Assembly (NCBI GenBank): GCA_947493995.1
Contig: CANLTJ010000001.1
Location: forward strand, 1-64,000
Reading direction: 5' to 3'
DNA from: an uncultured Arachnia sp.
GTDB lineage: Bacteria > Actinomycetota > Actinomycetes > Propionibacteriales > Propionibacteriaceae
Length of the DNA: 64,000 nucleotides
Under the pieces are notes generated by a model. That model searched no databases. It was not told the DNA's origin and saw only the letters and a list, made by a program, of their open reading frames with translations. How positions within the stretch are numbered: the stretch's first letter is position 1; each line of letters begins with the position of its first letter. Below, one piece after another: positions 26,589-34,500 of this stretch. The position numbers and the translations under genes are program-made.

Positions 26589-26617
26589 AGCCTAACCGCA
26601 CGAATCACCCCCGGCAA
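26589..26617 (-). promoter_or_regulatory. leuA promoter
   Basis: On the minus strand TTGCCG (26617-26612) and TAGGCT (26594-26589) are separated by 17 bp. Transcription should start at or next to 26582, which is the first base of the leader-peptide GTG. The 66-bp tandem repeat begins 5 bp upstream of the -35. Confidence 0.6.
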
Positions 26618-26622
26618 GCACA

Positions 26623-26754
26623 TCTCACGAATGTCTGCCGATCAACGTCCTCGTCCCGCGGCTGGCAACCGCCGGTTCCGTCCGCCATTCTCACGAATGC
26701 CTGCCGACCAATGCCCTCTTCCCGCGGCTGACAAGCGCCGGTTCCGTCCGCCCA
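26623..26754. repeat. Tandem duplication of 66 bp upstream of leuA
   Basis: Unit 1 (26623-26688) and unit 2 (26689-26754) are adjacent direct copies agreeing at about 57 of 66 positions. Both start TCTCACGAATG and share CCCGCGGCTG and GCCGGTTCCGTCCGCC. The period is a multiple of three but neither strand gives a convincing protein. Its position directly upstream of the leuA -35 suggests either duplicated regulatory DNA or an inert repeat. From the second copy to 26957 I see no gene, only a weak protein-like stretch near 26770-26860. Confidence 0.7.
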
Positions 26755-26957
26755 CCCCGGGCGGGCTACCGCGAGCTGTGGGACACCGCTCTCATCTCGG
26801 CTGGATGGATGCGCGCGGTTCGCGAGGGCTATCTGCCCCAGAGTTTTCAGGAACCTGCAGGTCTTGCACCACCCGTGATGTGTTGCACCAGCGGTACAGC
26901 TCGGGTGAGGCGAGGACCACTGGTGTTACTGCAGGTGCTCCCCGAATGCTCGCCGCG

Positions 26958-27878
26958 TCAGTTGTTGCTTGGCGCCACATTCACCACCTGTACTTCTGCG
27001 ATGCGGACGTCGCCTGAGCGTGTGAGGTCCAGGTCGATGGTTCCTGAACTGCCGATGCCCGACCACACAACGTTCCAGTAAGTCGTGGCCGTAATCGTGT
27101 ATTCGCCATCGTGGGTGTACACATATCCGCAGTCCGGTGACGGCTCGTTTCCGGTCATGGACGCGCGTCGCGCAGTTCCCTGTCCGCACGTGACCCTGTC
27201 GCCATTGCCCATGTCCCAAACCACTTCGGCTACGGTCGCTGTGGCCGTCACGGTGTAACCCGCCTCGGAAGCCGAGCGTGTGATCGGTCCCCATGTATTT
27301 TCCGCCGGATCCTCGACCCACAACCACACGTTCCATCCCACATAGCCCAGGTGGTCCGGAGCATTCTGAGTGATCTTCGGGAACGTTCCCAATTGGATGG
27401 GAAGCAGATCCATGTTGGCCACCGCCACCTGCGCCAGTCGAGCCGGATCGGGAATAGCCGCCGCTGCCGCGGCTGCAGACTCCTGCCAGTACAGTCCAGA
27501 GACGTTGCCCGCGGAAGTGCACCGCATCACCACCCCATCCGTCCGACCTCCCCAAATGGGATCAGTGAGCGGCGGTGCTGGCGTCTCCGGTCGGACATAA
27601 CACAAGCGCCCTGCATGCCACGTACCCGCATCCGACGTGCATGCCACCTCACCGCCACCCGGCCGAGTGCATTTCTGCGGACCACTCCTAACTGTCGCAC
27701 TCGTCCTGTCTCCTCCTTGATTTGTGGGGCCACTGGGAACTGTGACAGTCAGAAGGCACTCCCCGAGTTCGGTCGTCTGTGTGCATATAACTTGATCATC
27801 AGCCGCTGTCCGCGCTGGGGAGACAAAAGAGGCAGAAACGATAATCGCAACGATTCCGAATAATCTGACCAGCATCAT
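26958..27878 (-). CDS. Secreted protein with PKD-like domain
   Basis: The protein has about 306 residues from ATG 27878, whose ATGA overlaps the stop of the upstream lipoprotein gene. A signal peptide (LFGIVAIIVSASFVSPARTAAD) is followed by a Cys-containing N-terminal half and an Ala-rich helix (WQESAAAAAAAIPDPARLA). The C-terminal part, with VVWDMGNGDRVTCGQG and CGYVYTHDGEYTITATTYW, looks like a PKD-type beta-sandwich (the W-D-x-G-N-G-D and Y-x-x-x-G-x-Y pattern). Similar lipoprotein/PKD pairs occur in other actinobacteria without known function. About six Cys suggest disulfides. Confidence 0.75.
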   Translation of the reverse strand: MMLVRLFGIVAIIVSASFVSPARTAADDQVICTQTTELGECLLTVTVPSGPTNQGGDRTSATVRSGPQKCTRPGGGEVACTSDAGTWHAGRLCYVRPETPAPPLTDPIWGGRTDGVVMRCTSAGNVSGLYWQESAAAAAAAIPDPARLAQVAVANMDLLPIQLGTFPKITQNAPDHLGYVGWNVWLWVEDPAENTWGPITRSASEAGYTVTATATVAEVVWDMGNGDRVTCGQGTARRASMTGNEPSPDCGYVYTHDGEYTITATTYWNVVWSGIGSSGTIDLDLTRSGDVRIAEVQVVNVAPSNN

Positions 27879-28504
27879 GGTCCACATCGATCAACTGTGC
27901 CACTTTCGATATCGCCGACTTTCCAGGAGAACCCATCGTGAAGGATATCCATATCCCATTCAACGAAAAAGGCTCTCTCGGCTGGTAGCACTGAATCGCC
28001 TGTTCCAACCTCCACCAGGTCAACGTCGGTGGCATCTGTACAGGCCTGGACCTTCACAGTTAGGTCATCTTGTTCACCTTCAACGTCACCGACTGAAGTA
28101 ATGTAATACTCAGTTTCTCCCGTTTGAACAAGCTCTTCGACGCGGTACCTATCGATCACGCTCATTTGCAAGACCTGCGTTTGTCCGGTTGTGATGTTGG
28201 CGAGTGGCTGAAATTCGAGGTAGGGATCCTGCCCCAGCTCATTCTTCAATCTGAAGAACTCCATCACGGTCTCAGCTGCCGCGGTTTGCTCCTCGCTGAG
28301 CGTGCTGGATGGAGTGGGAGTGGGAGTCGGGGTGGGTTCGGTGGTTGGGGAGATGCTGACCGGGGAAGGCGTCGTCGGGTCGACGGAGAGAGTCTGCTCA
28401 GGCTCCGGCTCCGGCGGGGTCTCGGGCGAGCAGGCACCTGTCAACGCCACTGCCAGCAATAGTCCCGCCCAGCCTCGGGCCATGCTGCGTCGCTGCATCC
28501 TCAT
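27875..28504 (-). CDS. Lipoprotein with Pro/Thr linker, partner of the PKD protein
   Basis: The protein has 209 residues from ATG 28504, behind an AGAGGG. The lipobox is LTGAC (Cys at about 22). A Glu/Pro then Pro/Thr-rich spacer (TEPTPTPTPTPSS) lifts a C-terminal domain of about 130 residues off the membrane. That domain (ETVMEFFRLKNELGQDPYLEF ... KVGDIESG) resembles small NTF2-like alpha+beta folds, which is a guess from pattern. Translation is coupled to the PKD protein by an ATGA overlap, so the two probably act together at the cell surface. Confidence 0.7.
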   Translation of the reverse strand: MRMQRRSMARGWAGLLLAVALTGACSPETPPEPEPEQTLSVDPTTPSPVSISPTTEPTPTPTPTPSSTLSEEQTAAAETVMEFFRLKNELGQDPYLEFQPLANITTGQTQVLQMSVIDRYRVEELVQTGETEYYITSVGDVEGEQDDLTVKVQACTDATDVDLVEVGTGDSVLPAERAFFVEWDMDILHDGFSWKVGDIESGTVDRCGP

Positions 28505-28664
28505 AGAAGACCCTCTTCCCCCAGCCATCTGCCAAGGGCTCCACAATAATCTCAAACCCAGCTAATGCGATGCGGAAAGCGTCTTTTCCACAGGAAACCT
28601 GTGAACCACTCTTCGGAAGCTCGCCGGAGGTGAACCCGCCCCCACCAAGACGCACGACTCACCG

Positions 28665-29230
28665 CACTCACTCGCCACCAAGCCGTATATCGCCGTCGCC
28701 CTCACCCAATGCGCCGTCTCCGGTCGAAACGAGTCACGGGCGACAGCGAATGCCACCTGTCTGGTCGCAACAGGTCACGGGCGACAGCGAATGCCGCGTG
28801 TCCCGTCACAACCGTCGCCAAGGGCCATCAGTAGTGCGTGCACAGGAACCCCCTGCTAACGACGCCCGACAAATCACACTCACTCGCCACCAAGCCGTAT
28901 ATCGCCTTCCTCCCCACTCAATGCGGCGTGTCCGGTCGCAAAGTGTCGCGGGAGGCAGCGGGTGCCGCGTGTCCGGTCGCAAAGTGTCGCGGGAGCAGCG
29001 AGTGCGGCGTGTCCAGTCGCAACCGTGGCAGGGGCCATAAGTAGTGCGTGCATCGAGGCTCTGCTAACGACGCCCGACACACGGCACTCACTGGCCACCA
29101 AGCCGTATATCGCCGTCGTCCTCACTCAATGCGGCGTGTCGGGTCGCAACGGGTCACGGTAGGCAGCGAGTGCGGCGTGTCGGGTCGCGACGGGTCCCGG
29201 GGGCAACGAGTGCGGCGTGTCCGGTCGTGG
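28665..29230. repeat. Composite repeat array: ~210-bp units containing 41-bp subrepeats
   Basis: An anchor sequence containing GCCACCAAGCCGTATATCGC starts at 28665, 28877 and 29085 (spacing 212 and 208). Each anchor is followed by three subrepeats of 40-41 bp of the form GCGGCGTGTCCGGTCGCAA..., starting at 28711/28752/28793, 28923/28964/29004 and 29131/29172/29212. A second conserved segment, GGCCATxAGTAGTGCGTGC and CTGCTAACGACGCCCGAC, joins units (28823 and 29033; 28853 and 29061). The last unit is cut off at the era stop codon. Copies differ at scattered positions. The array is open in several frames on both strands but shows no ribosome sites, so I regard it as non-coding. Confidence 0.75.
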
Positions 29231-29236
29231 CGCGAC

Positions 29237-30163
29237 TCAGAAGCCCAAGCGGTTCAGGTGCTTGGTGTCGCGCTGCCATTCCTTCATGACCTTCACGTGC
29301 AGGCTCAGATGCACGGGCGTGCCGAGGAGACGGTTGATCTGCTTGCGGGCGTCGGTTCCGATCTGCTTGAGCCGCGAACCCCGGTGGCCAATCACGATGC
29401 CCTTCTGCGACTCGCGCTCCACCACGATCGTGGCGAAGACATCGAGCAACGGCTTGTCCTCGGGACGGTCCGCCCTCGGAATCATTTCGTCGATCATCAC
29501 GGCGATCGAGTGCGGCAACTCATCCCGGACACCCTCCAGCGCTGCCTCGCGGATGAGTTCGGCAATCAGTGTCTCCTCCGGCTCGTCGGTGATCTCACCG
29601 TCCGGGTAGTACTGCGGCCCTTCGGGCAGCATGCCCATCAGCACATCGGCGACGGTGTCCACCTGGTCGCCCATCGTGGCCGAGCACGGCACCACATCGG
29701 CCCACTCGATGCCCAGCTCCTCTCCGAGTTGCGCCACGTCGACGAGGTGGGACAGCACGCGGTCACGAGAGACCAGGTCCGTCTTCGTCGCCACCGCCAT
29801 GATCTTGGGCTTGCTGCGCAACTCAGCGATCTGGGAGGCGATGTAGCGGTCCCCCGGGCCAATCCGCTGATTGCACGGCAGACAGATCCCGACGACGTCC
29901 ACCTCGGACCACGTCTCCCGCACCACGTCGTTGAGTCGCTGACCCAGCAGGGTTCGGGGACGGTGCAACCCCGGAGTGTCGATGAGGATGAGCTGGCCGT
30001 CGTCCCGCGTCACGATGCCTCGTACCGCGTGCCGCGTGGTCTGCGGCTTGCTGGAGGCGATCGCCACCTTCTGGCCCACGAGCGCATTGGTCAACGTGGA
30101 CTTGCCGGCGTTCGGCCTTCCGACGAAGCAGGCAAAGCCCGATCGGTGAATGGTCTCAGTCAT
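29237..30163 (-). CDS. era: GTPase Era
   Basis: Era is an essential GTPase for 16S rRNA maturation and 30S assembly. The protein has 308 residues from ATG 30163, which overlaps the corC stop. The G domain has G1 GRPNAGKST, G3 DTPG and G4 TKTD; the 30-residue switch region is typical (KPQTTRHAVRGIV). The C-terminal KH domain carries KGIVIGHRGSRLKQIGTDAR, the RNA-binding GxxG-type element. The stop codon touches the composite repeat array. Confidence 0.96.
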   Translation of the reverse strand: MTETIHRSGFACFVGRPNAGKSTLTNALVGQKVAIASSKPQTTRHAVRGIVTRDDGQLILIDTPGLHRPRTLLGQRLNDVVRETWSEVDVVGICLPCNQRIGPGDRYIASQIAELRSKPKIMAVATKTDLVSRDRVLSHLVDVAQLGEELGIEWADVVPCSATMGDQVDTVADVLMGMLPEGPQYYPDGEITDEPEETLIAELIREAALEGVRDELPHSIAVMIDEMIPRADRPEDKPLLDVFATIVVERESQKGIVIGHRGSRLKQIGTDARKQINRLLGTPVHLSLHVKVMKEWQRDTKHLNRLGF

Positions 30164-31457
30164 CGTTGCGCTCCTCAGCATCGGGATCCTGCGGCACGTG
30201 GCGCACGAGCACCGTGCCGATCTGGTGTCGTCGGCCCACGGCCCTGTCCGCGGTCATCTCTATGCCCTCGAACGTCACCTGCGCTCCGGGGATGGGCACC
30301 ACGTTGAGTAGCTTCGCCATCAAACCACCCACCGTCTCCACGTCCTCGTCCTCGAGTTCGACGCCGAACAGTTCCCCGAGTTCATCCACCGGAAGGCGCG
30401 ACGAGATCCGGTACAGCCCGGGCTCAACCTCCACCACTGCCTCGGTCTCGTGGTCGTACTCGTCGACGATCTCCCCGACGATCTCCTCGATGATGTCCTC
30501 AATTGTTGCGAGCCCGGCAGTCCCGCCGAACTCGTCCACCACCACAACAACGTGGGAGTGTCGCAGCTGCATGTCCCGCAGGAGTTCCGCGGCGGGTTTG
30601 GAATCGGGGACGAAGGTGGCGGGCCGCATGAGATCACCGACGGTCTCCAGACGCTCCGCGTCCGGGAAGTCATAGATGCGCTTGGCCACATCCTTGAGAT
30701 AGATCACCCCGAGAACGTCATCGATGCCGTCCCCGACGACCGGAATACGGGAGAAGCCGGAACGCAGTGCCAGGGACAGCAATTGACGCAGGGTCCGATC
30801 ACGTTGGGTGAACACCATGTCCGGGCGCGGCACCATCACCTCTTTCACAAGGGTGTCGCCGAGCTCGAAGACCGAATGGATCATCTTGGATTCGCGGGCT
30901 TCGATGACGTCGGCGGCCTGCGCGATGTCGACGAGATCACGCAACTCAGCCTCCGATGCGAAGGGGCCGTCCGCAAATCCCCTGCCCGGTGTGATGGCGT
31001 TGCCGAGCATGACCATGAGCTGGGCGACGGAGCCGAACACCGTGGTGAGGAAGGACACGAGCGGGGCGAAGATCCGCATGAAACCCTCGGGATGTTGCCG
31101 ACCCAACGTACGCGGCGCGACTCCCCACAGAATGAACGCGACCACGAAGATGATGGCGATGGTGGAGGCCATCTCACCCCAGGCCGTATCGAAGACGGCG
31201 AACGTGACGCGCGCGACGGTGATGGTGGCCGTCACCTCGCAGAGCATCCGCACGAACATCAGCGCGTTGATCGACGGCGCCGGGTCCTGGGCGATGAGCT
31301 TGACGCGCTCCGCAGCCCGGCTCTCCTCGTCGGCGAACATGTTCTCGGCGCGGGACTTGGAGATCCGGGACAATGCCGTTTCCACGGCAGCCAGCAGGCC
31401 AGCGATGAGGGCGAGGCCGAGCGCTGCGGCCAACTCAATCCATTGGGACTGGGTCAT
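30156..31457 (-). CDS. Hemolysin-family/CorC-like CNNM-CBS membrane protein
   Basis: The protein has 433 residues. The N-terminal CNNM/DUF21 domain has three to four membrane helices (about 8-28, 60-80, 92-112, 120-150). Two CBS domains follow (VMVPRPDMVFTQRDRTLRQLL, then LMRPATFVPDSKPAAELL with VVVVDEFGGTAGLATIEDIIEEI), and a C-terminal CorC/HlyC domain ends it. Family members affect magnesium and cobalt efflux. It stands between ybeY and era in the conserved actinobacterial order, and overlaps era by 8 bp. Confidence 0.9.
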   Translation of the reverse strand: MTQSQWIELAAALGLALIAGLLAAVETALSRISKSRAENMFADEESRAAERVKLIAQDPAPSINALMFVRMLCEVTATITVARVTFAVFDTAWGEMASTIAIIFVVAFILWGVAPRTLGRQHPEGFMRIFAPLVSFLTTVFGSVAQLMVMLGNAITPGRGFADGPFASEAELRDLVDIAQAADVIEARESKMIHSVFELGDTLVKEVMVPRPDMVFTQRDRTLRQLLSLALRSGFSRIPVVGDGIDDVLGVIYLKDVAKRIYDFPDAERLETVGDLMRPATFVPDSKPAAELLRDMQLRHSHVVVVVDEFGGTAGLATIEDIIEEIVGEIVDEYDHETEAVVEVEPGLYRISSRLPVDELGELFGVELEDEDVETVGGLMAKLLNVVPIPGAQVTFEGIEMTADRAVGRRHQIGTVLVRHVPQDPDAEERNDD

Positions 31458-31544
31458 GTGGTGGTGATCAACTCAGTTCGGGTGCGGCGGGACCGGTGAG
31501 ATTTCAGTGTAGCGATCCACTCCCCCAGTGGGAGCATCACGCAG

Positions 31545-31576
31545 CACGGGCCGCAACCAGATGGTTGCGGCCCGTG
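31545..31576 (-). terminator. Hairpin after the sialidase gene
   Basis: CACGGGCCGCAACC (31545-31558) and GGTTGCGGCCCGTG (31563-31576) form a perfect 14-bp stem with a 4-nt loop, 17 bp beyond the sialidase stop. A weaker TCCC...GGGA hairpin follows at 31521-31533. No T tract is present. It separates the sialidase from the corC-era unit. Confidence 0.75.
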
Positions 31577-31592
31577 ATGGGGGTGTCTCGGG

Positions 31593-34500
31593 TCAGGTGA
31601 ACGACACCATGTTGTTCAGGACCCACTGGTTTCTCTGGACGAAGGTGTTGGCTCCCGGTGATGAGGGAACCCAGACCGTGGTCCAGATGTAGCTGCGGCA
31701 AGCATTGTTGCCTGTCGCGGGAGTGTCACACTCGGTCCTCCACCGGCGGCCCTCATCAGAGGTCCACTGATTGGTGTAGGCCAGTCGGTTGCCCGCCCAC
31801 GTCTCCCTGTCCATGGGCAGGTACGTCAGGTTGTTGAACACCCAACCGGTCACCCACTGCAGTTCGCCGTTGACCGGCTTGACCTGGGAGGCCCAGATGT
31901 TCGTGCGGCAGCGAGTGGTCGCCGAGTACGGCTCACAGGTGGTGAACCACTCACGCCCGTTGTAGGAGTGGTACCCCGGCGTCTGGTACAACTTCTCCGG
32001 GTACTCCATCGCCGGCGGCGCGGGAGTAGTCGACGGCGGTGTCGTCGGCGTTAGCGTCGTGGGCGGCGTGGTCATCGTCGCCGTAGTGGTTGGACTGGTC
32101 GGCGTGACCGTCACCGTCTCCGTGACCGTGACGGTCGCTGTCTGAGTCGCAGTGGTCGTAGCCGTGGCTGTGGTTGTTGCCGTGGCCGTGGTCGTAGCCG
32201 TGGCCGTGGTCGTAGCCGTGGCGGTGACAGTTTCGGTTGCCGTTGCCGTTGCCGTCTCTGTGGCCGTAGCTGTGACCGTTGCGGTCACGGTCGTGGTCGG
32301 CGTCGGATCATCGTCACCCACCTGGATGGCTGGCAGCGTCGCGACGACACCTTCCTGGAGAATCTCCGTTCCATCACGGTCGGCAGTCGCATCGAATGTC
32401 ACCGAGGGAGTGAAGGAGCCCGCTTCAACGTCATCAGCTGTAACGGTGTATCGGGCGAAGCCACATTGCTGGGTGGCTCCGGCCGCCAGACCGTCCCATC
32501 GGCAGTTGTCGCCTCCGTCGACCAACACGTTCTCGAGGTTCGACTCGCGTGGGAATGCGACGATGCTCCGGTCTGACGTGTTGGTGTAAATGATGTTGAA
32601 CGCCAACTCGTCTCCCTCCTCGACAGGAGTGCCCAGATCGTCGGTGCGCTCCAGGCTCACCTCGAGGTAGGTCCCGGGTTCGTCATCCGGGACAGCGGCC
32701 CGGACGCGGATCTCCGCGGCAGAGACCCATGTGTCCGCCCTGTCCCCATAGCTAGAGGTGGCACGCAACCGCACGAACTGGTACGTGCCGTCGAGCAGCA
32801 CCGTCTTGGGGTCGTTGTTATTCGCGAAGTTCCCCTCGGCCACCATCGCCAGATCATCCAAACTGTCGCCAGCCCACACCTCGTAGCCGTTGATATTGCC
32901 GTTGCTGCGAGATGTCCTGGGGACGTACTCGAGCTTGGTGACCTCGACCGGTTCGTCACCGAGCTGCATGTCCACGTCGACCGGGAAAGTGGTTCCTGCG
33001 TACGGGGTGTGCCACAGGGTGCTCGTGTCCCCATCGAAGGCATTCTCTATGCCCTCCCCGGTCTCGCCGGGGGGTGAGTTGACGACTGTCACGTCGAGAA
33101 CCTCGGTGGGATTCTGTCCTGGGAGAAGCTCGACGGTCAGATCTGCTGTCCCCGTGGAACTGCTCTCCCCCACATCCGCCGTTGCGGTGATGGAGAATGT
33201 ACCCGGATCGGCGGTGTCCGGCACGGTCACGGTTGTCGTGAACGTACCCGTAGCGTCAGGTGCCAGGGTCACCGGGGCGACATCGCTGGCAATCCAGCCG
33301 TCCGGCAGCGTGAAGGCGGGTGTGAAGGTCACATCCTCCCCGCCCAGGTTCGTAGCCGTGAACGTGACTTCGTTCTCACCACGGTTGACGCTCTGGTTCT
33401 CAGCGGTGATGGCAATCGAACCGACGCCTAACCAATCCAAGGAGATGTTCATGTAACGAATCTGGTTGGCGGCACCCTCATAGAGCAGTCCGTAACGGCC
33501 TTCCTGACCCTCTCCCAGGAGAGGCGTGAGCGTGGAGTACGCCATTGCGCCCGACTGGAACTGCTTGGAGGCGGACCATGTCTGGCCATCGTCATATGAG
33601 ATGCGGATGGTGCCGTTGCTGCGGCCACTCGTGCTTGCAGCGTTTGAGAACAGCAAGATTCTTGCTCGTGCGCTGCCCATCTCCGCTTCAGGGTATGCGC
33701 GAATGATCGAGGCATTGTTGCGCGGATCCGGAAGCTCCGGATCGGACGTGACCTCACCGTAGGTGATACCGCCATCGGTGGAGTAGGCCACTTTGCGCAA
33801 TGTGGGACCGGAAGAGGGGCGCGAGTTCAGCATGACGGTGCCGTCGGAGAGCTCAACCACTTTGTTCTCGTCCATGCCGCCGTCCGGACCTACCGGTTCA
33901 CCCACCTCCCAGGTTTCGCCGTGGTCGTCGGAGTAGACGGACACGGCCTGGTACCCATTGCCACCAGCCGCGCTATTGCGGATGGTGAACTGCTGAATTA
34001 ACCGACCGTCGTACGGCTCGTAGCGCAGCTGAATGCCCTCGCCAGAAGCAGCGAAGCGGCTGTTCCACGTGGTTGCGTCGGTGATGGCGTCGGTGATGAC
34101 GCGCGGCTCGCTCCACGTCACACCGTTGTCAGTGGACTGGGTGACCGCTGCATGCACCACGTTGCGAGCATCGGGGTCGGTCCCGGGCTGTGATCCTTGG
34201 AAGCCCTGATCGTAGGACTTCACGAAGAAGTTGAAGATGGTGCCTGTCTCGCGGTCCACCACGTAGGAGGGGTCGGAGTAGCCGAACTTCTCTGCGTCAG
34301 GGGTGGGCTGACCTGCGGCGACGACGGTGACGTCCTCCCATGTCTGCCCACCATCGGTGGAGCGGCGCTGAATGATGGAGTTGGCTTGGGGAGCGTCCGC
34401 ACAGCTGCCGGGACGGCCGTCCCAAGAGGCAAGGATATGACCATTGGGCGCCTGGGTCAGCGCGGGGATGCGGTGACAGGTGTAGCCGAAGTCACCAGCG

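Noticed and set aside
26770..26860. Possible gene remnant (plus-strand stretch reading ELWDTALISAGWMRAV)
   Set aside because: It looks faintly protein-like, but it has no start, no extension and no recognisable family, so it is only mentioned.
28665..29230. CRISPR array
   Set aside because: The repeat units touch each other without unique spacers of constant length, and no cas gene is present in the window.
28570..29236. Overlapping long open frames across the repeat array on both strands
   Set aside because: They exist in several frames at once, follow the repeat period, and lack ribosome sites and conserved protein features; they are a by-product of GC-rich tandem repeats.
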